From Pegea sp. RAD2-039 (taxonomy: Eukaryota; Chordata; Thaliacea; Salpida; Salpidae), in NCBI GenBank assembly GCA_034620365.1, contig JAQGEQ010000161.1:186001-250000 (forward strand): DNA of 64,000 bases, in the 5' to 3' direction. The position numbers were made by a program, and so were the translations under genes. Each line of letters starts with the position of its first letter. The first letter of the stretch is position 1. Positions 26,401 through 41,400 of this stretch are shown here, one piece after another. The notes beneath the pieces are model-generated. The model saw only the letters and a list, made by a program, of their open reading frames with translations. It was not told the DNA's origin and did not search any database.

Positions 26401-29400
26401 GATGCGTCACTTGTTACTTCCTTCCGTGTATTTGTGTCGTTTTTGGGCGAGAGGTTGGCAGATGGAATTGGTTGGTGACGAGCCGATAAGTCGACTGCCT
26501 GGTCTTTAATTCCACCTAAGCTTACTTTACTTGGGTGCATAGGTTTGATAGAATCTGGTGTATTATAATCCAGAGGAACAGAAGCTTGCAGTTTTTGTTG
26601 GTCACAAATTTGGTTATGGTTAACAGTCTGTAATAACAAGTTTTCAAAATTATTCATTTGCTTTAGTCAGATATAATTTGATGCTTTAATTTGATATAAT
26701 TTAGTTTGATTTTATTTTAACAAAAAAAAAACATTTGATTGAATCACTCAATGGAATATTTTTACTAATTTTTAATCAAAATCAATAAGTTTCAACTTTT
26801 TTAGATTATCTAGAAATAAATAATTAAAAAAGATTAGTAAAAGTAAAAGTGAAATTTCTAGGATTAGTAATTTACTTCTTAACTACAATCACAGCTTTCA
26901 TGAATCGATTTAAATGACTATTAACGGAAGCAGGCTTCTAGCAACAACAGCAAAACAAGAATTCGATAACTCTTCGAAGACATTCAAATTTATCAAAAAT
27001 TTTCTCACGGTTTATCTAAATCTAGTCAAAAGAAGAAAACTAAATGGTGTACGGTAATTTCAAGGCCGAACTTTTGTAATGAATGTTTGAACCATTATTT
27101 GAAAAAAATTGATACAACTTCCATTTTCATACAGTCATGATAGGGTCAAGTAAAGGATGCTGCCTTAAAGCGCTTAGTTTTGTATTTCATGCGTAAAATA
27201 ACTATGTAAGATTTAAACATTTATTTCCGCGACTCACTAGAAATAAATAAGATAATTTTCTATCATAAATACACCTTGCTAACTTCAACGGGGGCTGTGC
27301 GGATAACTTTAATGTTAATAGCTTAGAAAATTATTTTCCGTTGAGCCAACAATGACTTAGTTGCATGCTATTTAATGATTGAACTTTACTAGGTTGTCTA
27401 CACTTACTAAATAATAAAAGAATAATTACCTTCCTTGGAAAGTAAATGGACACTAAAAAACGTTGCTAAGACAAGATCACTTGATGTCTAGCATGCCAAC
27501 AAACTAACTAGAAAGACATTGTAAGCTTCGAAGATTTGATTATCACATAAATTCAAAAGTAATGAAGCGCTATGGCACTACAAAATGATTACATTGTTCA
27601 TTTATGAGCTACCTCAAAGGAAAACAACATTTTAACTTTAACATCGTCACAAATAATTAGTTTCATCTTTCTGGTCGACTTAAATTTATGTAAATCGATA
27701 ATTTTGTGAGGATTGAGATATAGTGGCTGTCTGTGAATAAGGCTTCAAGTCCTTTGATGATGGGTTCTAAAAGTCTTCGTCAAAATTATACCACTTAATT
27801 CTTTCGCAGCCTAATGTAGGCAATCATTAAAATAATGAACTTAAATAATTTGCTATCTGCTACACAAGATACATGCACTGTTGTCAATAATCGAATTACT
27901 TTTTACTGATAATTATTATTGTTAGCAACTGATGGCTTAAAACACTACACTACATCTTAAAAAATCTATATTACAATCATTTCTTTCTTTAAAACATAAT
28001 TGGTTCAACTTTAATGAAGCAGTTTTCTAATAGTTAGTTGAGTCTTAATAAGAACTGTATTTATCAAAAAAAAAGGTTGATCAAATTTTCTCTCTATCCT
28101 ATTGATGGACATTTGAAGATTTAAGGTTTATGACTAACCAAGTTTTCAATTCAAGATTGAATAGAATTATGATAAGGAAAAGGTTAAATGAGAAAAGCAG
28201 TGAAAAGCTGAATAGAAAATCACTGGATTCATAACTAGATCTCATTTCCTTTCATTCATGCAAAATGTTTGTTAAATGAAGCAATGAATGCAATACATCA
28301 GCAGAAAGTGGTAAACTGAAAAGATTTTTAAGCTCTGAAATACTCAAGACTTTAACTACTGAACAAATATGAATAAATTCAGAAAATCTTCTAAAACTAA
28401 CATCAAAATAAAAATATCCTCTCTATTTATATTCATGATAAATAACCTAAAAGGAAAAAGTAATCTATTTAAAAAGATGTTATGATTTTTATAATAAGCC
28501 ATTTAAAAGTTCTTTTTATGAAATAAATGCAACCTTATTATTATTGCAATTATCTTTATTATTATTATTATTATCATTATATAAAAACACTAGATATATT
28601 ATGAATACTAAAAGAATAAAGAAATAAGACTTTAAGAAAATATATTGGAGAAAGTCAAGTTTTTATTTTAACAGTTTAGAATAAAGTAAAAGTAAAAACT
28701 CCATGCTTTATCGTTATTTTTTGTAATTAGAAGTAAACAAAACTAATAAGCAATTAATAGTTTATAGAGTGGTATAAAAGAACATTTCTTTGGACGATTC
28801 TTTAGCCTAAGCCAGTTGTTGGGTTTGAAATTACATTTAGAGGCTTTTTGGTGGTAATTATTCTGGTTGAAACTAATTCCATTCTATTTATATTATAAGT
28901 CATACAAATATAATTGAAAAGCGCTGACAAAAAGTATGAAGTGAGATTCAAAGACTCTAAAACTTCATATTTGTGTACAGTAGCTTATGATAATTTCTAA
29001 TGTTAAATAATTAAAATTGATTATCTTCAAATCTTAAACAGTTTTTATCTGGTAAAAGTTTTGGAGAAAGATTTTTTTCATGCAGTAAATATAATTTGCT
29101 ATACAGTGATCCAATGAAATTAGTTAAATCTGCTTAAGAAGTATTTTGGAAATGCTTTTTAAACTGTTCAGGCAGTAAAATAATCTTGATGATTTCTCTA
29201 TTTTTGGTACAAATATTTTGTGGTAGAGAAAAATCTCTCTATACAATTACTTTTTCTTAATAATTCACATTTACAAAGAATTTACAAACATCTAATTATC
29301 AGATGAGCCAGTTTAAAAGTTCAAAGTTTCTACTGCTAGTAGCGTTTGTGAAGGTATTTATTATATTAATCCAGAATATTTTCTAATTTATCATCAGACA

Positions 29401-32400
29401 TATAATGATGCTATCTAAAATATAAAATTTTCAGAAATTAGTCAAGCAACCTTTTAAAAATTCTAAACTTCGACTCTATGAAAAAGAACAAAAAGCAACC
29501 TCACAGAATATTTTCTTTATGTTGTTTCATTATACAAAACATTAATTCAAAAGAAAATTTAATGCAAGAAACATTTCAAAATAAAATAAAACTTTGATAT
29601 CTCAATAGTAGCACAAATTATCTAGACTAAATAGTTTTCGAATTCTTCAGTTCTATATCAATACTCATAATGTTCAACTCAAAAAACACTTTATCAGATT
29701 CTAGATTTAATATTTACAAACAACCGACAAGCGATAAGCGTAGTACTATCTGCGTTACTTTAAAACATTAATATTGCTTTAGAATATATCTACAGAAAAG
29801 CTGAAATAATGAATTTTATCGTCAAACCAAATATAAGTAATTATTACTGCAGCGTTAAGTTAGATCAGATTTTGGAGGAAGCAAATATGACAAAAGATTC
29901 GTTTAGGCTGTCAAGAAGAAAATAAGAAAGTAACTTATGAAAATATGAATTCATTCAATGATAGTAATTATGAATGTTTCAACCAGATAACTTGAACGCA
30001 TTTAAAATTGTCTTTAAATCAGCATATCAACAAAAGAAGGAATGATTGCTGTTTTCAAGTTTAAATTATTGTAATCAACCACAAGTTTAGAATTTTTTAG
30101 ATTTAAACAACTTATCAAGATATCGTTTTGGTGAGATTACCTTCAAAGATTTATCATTATATTTTTCGAGCATATTTTTGCTGAGAAAATTGAGATGTTT
30201 CGCATTTGAGCGAATAAATTGATAAAATGATGTAAAACTTAGAAGGAAACTGCTTGGAAGCACAAAAACATGAAAATTTTTCACAAAAAAAATTAATTTC
30301 TTGTCAAAATTCTGCCAAAAGTCAGAATAGAATCTGTACATTAAAGAAAATTAAATTTTGAGCAGTTCTACATTGAAACGATACACGTGTCACACTGTTT
30401 TGTGGGGTATAAAACTAACCATTTAAACACCTGCTATCTGAGCATATCTATAAGTTCAGATATAATATCAATTATTATAGAAAGGCTTATAAGATAAAAA
30501 AGCTTTACACAAAGAATTTTGTATCATCATTTTTCTATAAGAAGTTTGGTGTAAAACCAGTACATACCTTTAAATATGTTCATAAAATAATTAGTGTTAA
30601 AATATGTGTTAAATGTTTTAAGAAATTACATTGTTCATTATTTTTGATGATCATCAATAACATTCTTACGATTATTTTTTTCTTTTTTTTTGCAAGTGTC
30701 ATAAAAAACTAAAATCGTAACAAGATATTGTATAAATAATAGAATTTTCGATTTCATTATAAAATTGAACCTTTTAATCAATATGTAAGTGAATAATAAC
30801 AAATAAATGATTTCAGCTTGTTATAATACTAGTAAAGGACAATTTACAATACTAGTCTAGCATCTATCAAATTATAACGTAATTATACGGCCTATATTTT
30901 TCGCCAAAGCTAAAATTAAATGGCTGACATGGATACCTTCTTCAATATCTAATAATGTCAGAATTATAAATCAACTGATACTACTTATTTAAAGTATTTA
31001 AAACTTGAACATGAAAAACATTAGTAGTACTTAATAACTAAAAGTAAAAGCTTTTCGAGAAATACAAGAAAGATCAAATGTAGATGTAAAGGAGCGAAAT
31101 TAAATATAACATTTCTAATTGATTTAATTTAAAAATATTTAATTGCATGATTTTGTAATTTAAGTTAAGCTTAAAAAGTTAAAAGTAATTAAGCTTAAAC
31201 ATTTCAATCAAATTGATTAAGCTGGAGAAGTTTGACAATTACACGTTCAAGAACTTAATGGTCATTCGAAAAAAAGTAAAAAGCAATACAAGTCAGTATA
31301 ATGAATCGTTACTAAACCTATTAAGCTAGAATTCAAAGTTTCAATTTTCTTTTAGGTCGCCAACTGAATAATTGGTGGCCATGTCTGTCCAAACACATTT
31401 TTTTAAGTAAATAGAAATAATCTAAAGATAAATTATTCGCTTTAAATAATCTTGTTACAAATTTTAATGAACATCTTTCACCAGAAACTAAAAATATTTT
31501 AGATTCAATGATAGTACACCTTTCACAAAGCAATTAAAAATGTAGTTTTTCAGTTTGATAAGATTTTAAAGCAAGCAAATGTATAATCTCATAAATTACA
31601 TTTTTAAGATACTTAATTTCTTACAATGATAATCAGATTAGAATTTTTTTACTTTGAATTAAATATTTCATTTATTAAAATCTTTTCCTTTACAAGTATT
31701 GATTAAATTAAGAAAATTATAAAATACAGTAAAATCAATTTGTACAATTACTAAAGAATAGAAAAAATACTTTCCTTTAATTTCATTATAAGCTTGCAAT
31801 TTTTCACGATTTTTATAACGACAGTTTAAAAAATAAAGTTTAATTCAAAGAACAAATAATGTTGTTACAAAAAATATAATAAAGAAATCAGATAAAAGTT
31901 TATTCTTTTTACTGAAACAATCAAACAAACCACATGAATATTTGAAAACGATTTTTTACAGACTTGTAATAAGTGTGTTACAGGTATGGGAAAAATATTT
32001 TGAAAGTCAATCTAAAAACAAATAAATGGAAGAAAATGTTCATTTATTGTTTTGAATTTAGACTGACAGTTTGAAATTAAAAGTTCAAATTTAATCATAC
32101 GAAAGTGTTATTTAGATAGTCTAATTAAATGTTTTGCACAAAAAACTCTGTTTGATAACCTACTTTAGTAAGATGCTTTTATGTTCGTTTTTATTTAATC
32201 CAGAAGATTTTTACTTGACTATTGAATAAAAAGCATATTACAAAATCGAATGTAACTTACAAAAACTGAAAGATTTTAACAAAATACTGTCGTGCACATA
32301 TTTAAAAACACATTTGCTAAATTGTTAATATTAATTAAGATCAGGTAATTTAAAGTATAATCTAGCTTTAATAACGGACTAAACTACTACAAAGTAAAGC

Positions 32401-35400
32401 TGTTTCCTCTATTTGAATAAAAATGCATTTTTGGATTATAATTTTCTTTAGCCTATTGGCAATAAACCTTATTGATTCTACCTTATCTCTAAAACTTAAT
32501 TAAAGCAATCAAAATAAAACGATCAAGATAGCATATAGTTAGAGTTTACATCTAATCAGGTTTACCATATGCTAAATCTAAAAAATTAAATTAGGAAACG
32601 AAAAAAGATCTTAATCCAGAATAAAGATATACATAGTCGTATATAAGTTGCTATGAACCCAAAAAACCTTCTAAAATTCGTCTCTCCTCACACTCTGTGA
32701 GAACCGCAGATAATACACAGTGCATAAGCAATATATGATTAATAAAAAACCTTTGAAAAGCTAAAATTAAGAACTAAGCTTAGCCAATTTATCTATGAGT
32801 CTAATATCAAAGAAGTTAGAGAATTACTGCCGTTTTTTTAAATAATGAACAAGAATGACGTTGAATAGTTTCAGAGACTAATTTTGTATTGGTTCAGTAA
32901 TTGTGGCCTTTTGAAAAATTCATTACAACTTAAGAGGAAGAGTCAGCGCTAGCAACAGTAAATGCGATAATAAATAATAAATAATAATGAAAAAAACGAA
33001 ATTTTTATAGATAGAGATAAAGCCGGAAAAGAAAAGTAGTCGACGTACTGATGGCTACTTGTAGATGGTATATCGCTCTATGTCTGGCTAACAAGCAGAA
33101 TTACTCGACTCACACGTTCACATTTAAATACATTGACCATTTTTACGGTTGACATGCTAGCCTTCACTTACGGACACTGAATAATTTATAAGTGGGGCAC
33201 CAACATATACAGGAGGGTTTCAACTTTGATCCAAACAACATAACTCTCGTGAAAGATACAAAGAAGTTAAGCAAATAGATGGCTTCAATACGAAAAAAAT
33301 GATCTAAAATAAACCTTACAAGAAAGACCCTGGGGTATTTTATCATCTCTAAAAAGTTATTTATTTGTTATTTTAGAACCTGACTTTTAAAAAAGATAGC
33401 ATGACGGAGAAAAAGGTGTAAAAGAGTTTGTCATGCTGTTTGCAACCAAGTAGTCAGCACCAACTTAGTCAGCCAACTATCATTTACCATCGATGTGGAA
33501 CACTTATAGCAACGAGGCTGTAGCTAGGGGTTAGGCAAATCATTTTTGACAGCTCGCAAAATTAACTGAATAACAGCCAGATGACTTATTTGCAATAACT
33601 CATGATACTCTAGTGAAAGATAGTTGATATAATCTTTACGACAGTCTTTTTCAGTGGTTTTGTTTCGCTGGGTGATGATTAATATTTTTTTTTAATATTC
33701 AAGAAAATTGAGCAATGAATAGAACGACAGAAAAAAGTCGAATTTAAAAACTGTTAAATATAAATTGATAATTGAACTGTCGATGAGGTGGTTATCAAAA
33801 TATTAATCACCAGATCCAAGATTGTGAGATGACAAACACTATCAAGTGTGACTAGCCTCGAGATTCTACCTCATTTTGATCATGCTGAGATCAAAGAATG
33901 TTATTTTTTCAATTAGGTTTTAATCGATTTTTCTTTAACTTCTGAGCGAAATAGGTTTGATATCTGATTCAAAGATCTAACTGAGGCAAAATTATATAAA
34001 CAAATACGTAACTAAAGCTTTTTGTGGTGAGTTAGAATAAGTAAGGAACGTTACTTCTTATCTGGTGGTGAAAATATAAAAAGAATTTCACCTAACAGTC
34101 ACACTTACCGAAATTTTACTTTCTTCGATAAAACTTTGTTAATTTCATTCACAGTGTTCTCCTGAATGGCTAAATATAGGTTCAGTTTTTTTTATTTCTA
34201 AAAATATTTGTGAGTAATAGAAGGAACCGCTTCTGCATTTTTTATTAAAGCTATCGTTATCAGTATAAAATAGCATGCTGGTTAAGCATTGTGGTCAAAA
34301 ATTTAGTTAAACACGTGGTGGTTGAGTAAAAAATTGTTAAGTTTTTGACCCGCAGTTTCTATCTAAGTAAAAAACCTCCCGACAATCAAAGTTAAGCTGT
34401 CGTGCTCATCATAGAAGGAACGTCCTCCCAAAAAATATCTAAACTTACCACAACTTTCATAACTAGCTAGATGAAGTGTTTGTTTCTCAGTTAAAAATTG
34501 CTTGCTGAAAGTTTAAAATAAGGTGAAGGTGTTATATCTGTCATTTTTACTTGACAGCTCCTGCTTACAGCAAAAAATTTAACAAATTAATAAATTTATA
34601 CTCACCAATTTTCGCATCATATTGAATTATCAAAAAAAAAGTTCAACAAGCCTATACTTTTCAAACTTATAAAAAGTTTTGTAAATACATTCAATAACAA
34701 CTTTTAATTAAAAAGTTTAATAGCTATAAGAAGTTATAAATTAGTTAACTAAATTAATCAAACCTTCCACGTTATTTCATACAACCTTTATATTCTAGTG
34801 CATCAACTTAAACTTTATAATCACAACTTCATATTGATAGTTAATAGAGCTCAATCAAGCTGTAATCAAATCTACTTTCTCTTATCAATTGCTTTTTTAA
34901 CACAAGAAACATTTTTAAACAAATTAAATCTGTCACTAAATAAAAGATAACAAAGAAAACTGTACAATTATGGAGAATATCTGGGCCTGTACTGACCCTT
35001 TCTTTAACGCACTGCTCTAATCTAGAACACTAAAAACTTTAAAGGGGTGTTTCGACCACTTGCTCGCCTGTCCCTACTACGTTTTCTGTCGTTTGCTCAA
35101 ACTTGTGCAGTATTCGAAGCCGTACACTTCACAATGACTGACGAGATAAGAAAAAAATAGAAAAAATGCAATACGATCAAACGAGAGAAAATAAGAGAGA
35201 AAATAATGACATACTGCTTATGTTGGCATCAAGTTAACTCAACAGCTTACTAACCAATCATCTAACTCACCCATTTGGTATCTATGTTTATGCACCTGCC
35301 CGGCATCTGAGGGTGTTTTACGGATTCAAATTTAATTGTGAGACGTTTTTCTAGCCTTGATGAAAGGCTATCAAAGGGGTGGTGATTATTATCATTAAAA

Positions 35401-38400
35401 CTGTTGCTTACTAACAGATGGTGGCACCTTCAGCGCGAGTGAATTAGAAAAGTGTTTTGCAGCTGGTTCTTGATGAGATAAGAAATAACACATGTCCCTT
35501 TGCTCTATTTTTTACTGTCATAGTTTTCTTATTTAGTTGATTTTTAAATAAACTAAAAAATAATTCACAAAGTTTGGAAATAAAAAAAGCTCTAAAACAA
35601 TTCTGTAATATCTAATGCTGAAAAAAACTGAAAAAAACAACTAAATAAACTCAATTAATAGTAACTATGACAAAGTCCATTTGATCAGTTATAATAATGA
35701 AAATTGAATAAGAAAAGATAAGAAAATATTTCTAATGACCATTTGGAAAATTTGTTTATTATATTAATAACTTTCGCTTGAAATAAAATTTTAAATTAAA
35801 CAAACTTTTTTTAAATGACTAAATCTGTTATATAAATAACTTTTTTAAAACTATTTCAACTTAATATATTTACAAAGGTCATTATAATCCAAACAAAAAC
35901 GAAATTAATCTACTTAAAAAAGTAAATTTACACAAGTACTTTCGAATAAACCTTTTTATAAATTGTTCTCCTGAAATTCCTTAAGTACTCAAAAGATATT
36001 GTCTAAACCAAAAAGAACTGAAATCAAAGTTACTAAGAGCTGTATAGATAAAAATAACTTGCTCATATGAGAGCAACACATAATTGACCGATACAAAAAT
36101 ATAAAAAGAAATTTTTTGCTTCTATCTTTCTTACAAATCTAAACTGCTAAAAAATAGAAACAAGAGGGTTCTAAGGTTATTCTTTGTAAAGAAAATACAT
36201 AAACAACAGCTGGTCGCATAAAAAGCAAAATTTGGACGCCGTATAGTATAAACATAAAAAGGGGTATTTCTGAGCAATGGAAAATTATAAATTTAATTTT
36301 AGATCAACTTAAAATAGTTCAAAGACAAATTATAAAACAAATAAAAATATAAGATTTGTATCAGATTATAAACAATGGTGGCACAGATGGTAATCAACGA
36401 AACTATTAAACGACGATTCTTTGAAATGCTTTAACTAAGACATAAATAAAAGTATTACAAGATTGTAGTAAAGAAATTGGAGCTTGCGGTCCACCAATAC
36501 ATCGATTAACCACAAAAACCAGACATTGTACAACCGGACATAACAACCGACAATTTTGCGGGCTTAAGGTGAATTATAATTAAGGAAAAACTTAGAAAGT
36601 ACAAATGTGAATTTGTGTAGGCAGTTTACAGTGATAATTATAAACACTATATAAGAAAGAGTAAGAAGTCTTGAGAACACTTAGTTATAAAAATGAAAAG
36701 CAAATTTAAGGAGAATGTTTGATTAAAGAAAGAATCTTCAACGTTTCCTGCTTCTGTTGTTGTATTAACGCCTTTGATTGGTAGAACAAAAATAAAAAAA
36801 TAAAATTGAGTTTACACTTGCTAATCGAAAGTACTTTTAAACGAGCCGAGAAAGTGCTGAGCTTACGACTTAAACAGCGAAATATCTACCGAGCAAGTGG
36901 CTCAAGTCCTTTTACTTTCGGAAATGAGCTTTCTGGTTTTAACAGCTGCGATGCGATAAAAACATTTTCACAAAACCTTCCATCTCTCTGTCACTCACAG
37001 AATGTAGTTCAATGCTAATTGCGTTTTGATTTGTCTGTTTAGGCTCATGGGATTTTTCATACACAAAAGTAATTTAATTAAAGAGAAAAGTTTACCAAAT
37101 CTTTTATGAGTTTTTCGTGATAGTGTGTGTAAAATGTTCAAGGAGTTTTTTTGGTGAGTCCAAATCATTTTAAACAGGTTTCGTTTTCAAGTTAGAAGCT
37201 CATAGTTTAGTGGAAGAAAATTATTTCATAGTATTGAGAAAGCTTGAAAGCTTGATCTTGGTATCTTAAACTACAATCTTCTTTCTATAATTATTTTAAA
37301 CTGTGAAATTGTCGCAATATTATTTTTAAAGTAACCTCACCCCGCAATTAAACAAATATAGAGCTTTATTAATCAAAAAGTAAACATTGATATTATCGAT
37401 AAAATTTATGTCCATCAATTTGTGTTATGATAAAAACTAAAAAAGTTTTTTTTTTAATTTTTTCAAAAGAAACCTTTGAAAACACGAGAATAAATCATCC
37501 AGGTGAAATAATTTGATACAATTTGATCGACGACATCCTTCTTAAAGGGAATCTTAAAAAATCCTAACAGATATAACAAGTGATCAGTAGAAGACATTAT
37601 TTGAATAATGCTGTGTGATACAGAAGAAAATCCAAATTCATTCCTCCAGGGTAAAAAAAGAAGTCATATCTCATCAAATATTAGCCCAAGCAAAAAACAG
37701 TCTTCATCTCGCCTGTGTGCCGACTCCACAGAGATTTGCATGGATTCAAGATTGATTGCAAGCAAACTTGGAACTATGGAAAAATTAACGACCAAGGACA
37801 CAATACCTAAGAGATGAACTTAAATGCCGTCCTCCACTAATTAATCACTTAGATTAATGAGAGAGGAAGACATTATTCTGTTCAGGCCACTAGAACTCTT
37901 GGAAAAGTGGAAAACTTTTGTTTGCTGTAATTTAAACTGGTTTTTGTGGTTTTTTAATCAATTATCACTTGATTTACAATGGGAAGTTAGTTTCTAATTC
38001 TGCTTTTCTTCCAGTCTTCCATACAATGTGGTTCTGAATCATATAATCAAAATTTCAAGTCTTTTTTCACAAATTTCTTATTTAGCGGTTATTTTTAAGA
38101 ATCAAATTTCTTCAATAGAATCTTTCAATCAAAATATTTTAATGAATGAAATTATGCAATCATCAAATAATTTCTATCAGTTTGTGGGTTTTGGGATTTG
38201 TTGCCTCTTCAGTTTTCTTGTTTTCGTTTTTCGATTTTGTTTCCTACTGAGTTGTTAATTCAATCATTATGTGGTGCGCCGAAATACCCACGGGAAAGCC
38301 AAGATGCTTACATATACACACACACGTGCACGCTCTTCCTCACATTTCATATACATACTTGTGTGTGTGCATGCGCGCGTTATAAGACTGTATAGGGAAG

Positions 38401-41400
38401 TTGCAGTGCGAGTTACTTGGGACAAGAAAGGATTCGACGCGAATTCTGGCTCTTTAATCATCATGGTGACCATCTGGAAGAATTGGTGATGAAAGGGTAT
38501 AGTGTAAATGACGAGCATTTCCACCAATAGGGTACTGACTCAAAGGGATTTCCTTGGGTAGCAAATAAACCAATGAAATAATTTGTGAGCAGCAAGTCAA
38601 TTTTAAAGGGTCTTATCAGCAATTGAAAAGGGTTTGTGCTTAAGCCTTCATCGTCTTTGTCTATATTTTAACCACTTCTTCTGTATGGGAAATTATTTTA
38701 TTAAGATGGCTCAGCTAATTTTGTATCATTGTTTACAAGTATTATTAAAAAGATTAATTTCTGCTTCTTTTTAAAGTAAAACTTGAACAACCAGAAACCA
38801 ATTTTGCTATCTCAAATCTAGAGCTACAAAAATTTGCAGGCATTATATACACTGGACTCAAATATACTTGACAAAAACGAATAAATGAACATTTGTTTTG
38901 GGGTTTAATCTTGTAACTCGATTAAGGCTTCAGTTTACAAACTGTAAGAATTTAAGATAGAAAAAAATATTTTAAACACTAAATACCAACTTTTAGTTTT
39001 CAAATAAAACTTTTCATTTCTATTTAAGACTTCATTAATACTCATTTCATAAATTAATAGAAAACCTGAATAAAGAAAAGAACTAAAGGCAATCATCAAT
39101 ATCAGTCAAGTATGCTTGAAGATTTCTCAACTTTTTCAGCACAGCTAAAAAACTGAACTTTTTTTTCTCTTATTTATTTAAAGATCATTTATTTCTAGGA
39201 ATAACAAATATTTTTTTGTAAAAGATCTCGGAGTGCTGAAAAACTATTCCATTAGGTATCTATTTGCTGGTATCCACCTTGAGATGGCGCTGATGGTTTA
39301 GACTAGCCTTTAACACATCATTCATAGTTTAGACCAGCAAATAGAATTTTGCTTTCATAGCTTCTTATGTCCTCATTAACTTTCTTCAATTCATTTCTTT
39401 TTTGATACAACTTAACTCAACGTTAAAAGAAAAACTTTCATTTCCTTAAACCTCTAGCACAGCATCAAGTCAACTACACTGATCAAAACTTATCAATACT
39501 TGTTTGTAATGTTTAAGAAAGTTAAAAAAAGAAAAACAAAATATTTTTGTTAGAGTTTTTAAAAATTGTTTTACTTATTTAAACAAATATTAGCTTTTTA
39601 AAAAATTCTTATAACATTGAAAAAGTTGTTTACGTGAATATACTATAAGAAGTGTTTTCGACTTAACAATAATTTCAATAGTTACGAAAATTATCTGTGT
39701 TAATTCTCTCAACGGTATTAAGTCTCTCTCGGCGGATTTAAACTTAATAAATACCTTCGATAATTCAATCGTACTGAAAACATTTATCATTAGTCAAGTT
39801 CATTACTCGAAAACTTACGTGATTAAAAATAGAATGTAATTAAAATCTCTATCTTAACACAAATCATTTTTAAGACTTGCATCTAATAAGTATAATAACT
39901 TACAAGTTACAGAGCAGCTTATAGAAATAAAACTTTTATTGATATAATTTGTTATTCTCGTAAGATATTTATATTACTGTATTATAATACTGTATTTAGA
40001 AAAGTAAAAACTTCAAGCATACAGTTCAAAACTAAGTTTCAAGCCGATATTGATTAGTATTTCAATTCAAGTTAATTGTCATCTGCTTTTACCAGTCTCT
40101 AATTACACCAAAAATAATCTAGTTTCATTCAAGATGGCAAGTAGAGTAAGTATCAGCTATAACCATTCTCAAGTTAAAGATATACTCAACAACAGAGTCT
40201 CCCAAGCTGGATTACTTTTCATTTTTACTAAAGTGATGGGTTAGACACCAAACTTATAACATACTTGGATTATGTTTGATAAAATATAGTTTCTTCACTA
40301 TAAATAGTTGATTATTGCAAAGTTCAAAGTTTATCAATTCAAAAACTAGTATAACACAAGCGGTGTTTCTTATACTTTAAGCTGTATAAATTTCATCGAG
40401 TCTAATTACTGAAGTTTTTTAGTGTTTCAAGAAGCTAATTAAGTTTTAAGTGCTATTAATACTAAGATGCTATTTTATAAGCTGCAAATTTATCAATTAT
40501 TAACTTATTACAGTTAATATTCAAGTAATTGAACAAATAATCAGATTTACATTTAGAAATTCGACAGTTTTGAAGCCATTCTATAGATTTCAAATTTCCC
40601 AATTTCTAAAGAAGCTTCTTGATGAAACCTAGATTTCAGTATTTTATCAAATATTAAAACAGTAACTAAACAATTTTTAGCAAAACAAAACATCTTACAT
40701 CATAGATTTAGATGAGAAGTTTTTAAACAGCAAAAAAGTATCAGATTTAAAAATGAAGTTCAACATATCTACATAAACCTAACAAAAAACTTATTTTTTT
40801 CAATTTAATAATAAGTTGAATCAGTTTTTCATTATTACAAAGTTATTGAACAAAGAGACTCTGGAAAGGATAAATCTTATTAGTACAATTTCACTAACTC
40901 AAGCAACAAAATTTTTTCTAAAGAATATTTTGATAAAATCAAATATTTATTTTAAACCACTGACGAAAAAATGCATCTATATTAAAGTTATATTTATCAA
41001 ACGTTTGCTAACAAGTTTATAAAAAAATAATATAAATGGTAATTACTGCAGAAAATTTTTAAATATAAATATCTTTATAAAAATAAAAATTATTAGTTGA
41101 CAGCACGCTTGCTGAATTTTGATATTAATTTCTACCAAACCATTTTAAAGATCCTAAATTATCTAAGGATGAAAGAAAAATAAAAATCATAAATTGTTAA
41201 CTGCTTAGAATCAACTACTATTTGTGAACAACAGCTTATTAATGTATAAATTATTTTTAAAAGTAGGAGTCAATTAGTCTATGTCTTTTCTTCTAATTCA
41301 GATTTGTAGCAAACTGAAGAAAGTGATGACAACATGATAGTGATGATATCAAATGTATTTGAAAATAAAAAGATGAAACTCAGTTTGGTAATTTGTACTT

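Noticed and set aside
31333..31533. Minus-strand ORF with a CERC motif resembling a zinc finger
   Set aside because: No His pair at finger spacing and no splice sites that fit exons 4 and 5.
38198..38527. Four overlapping ORFs on both strands
   Set aside because: They are produced by the CA/TG repeat, which lacks stop codons in several frames.
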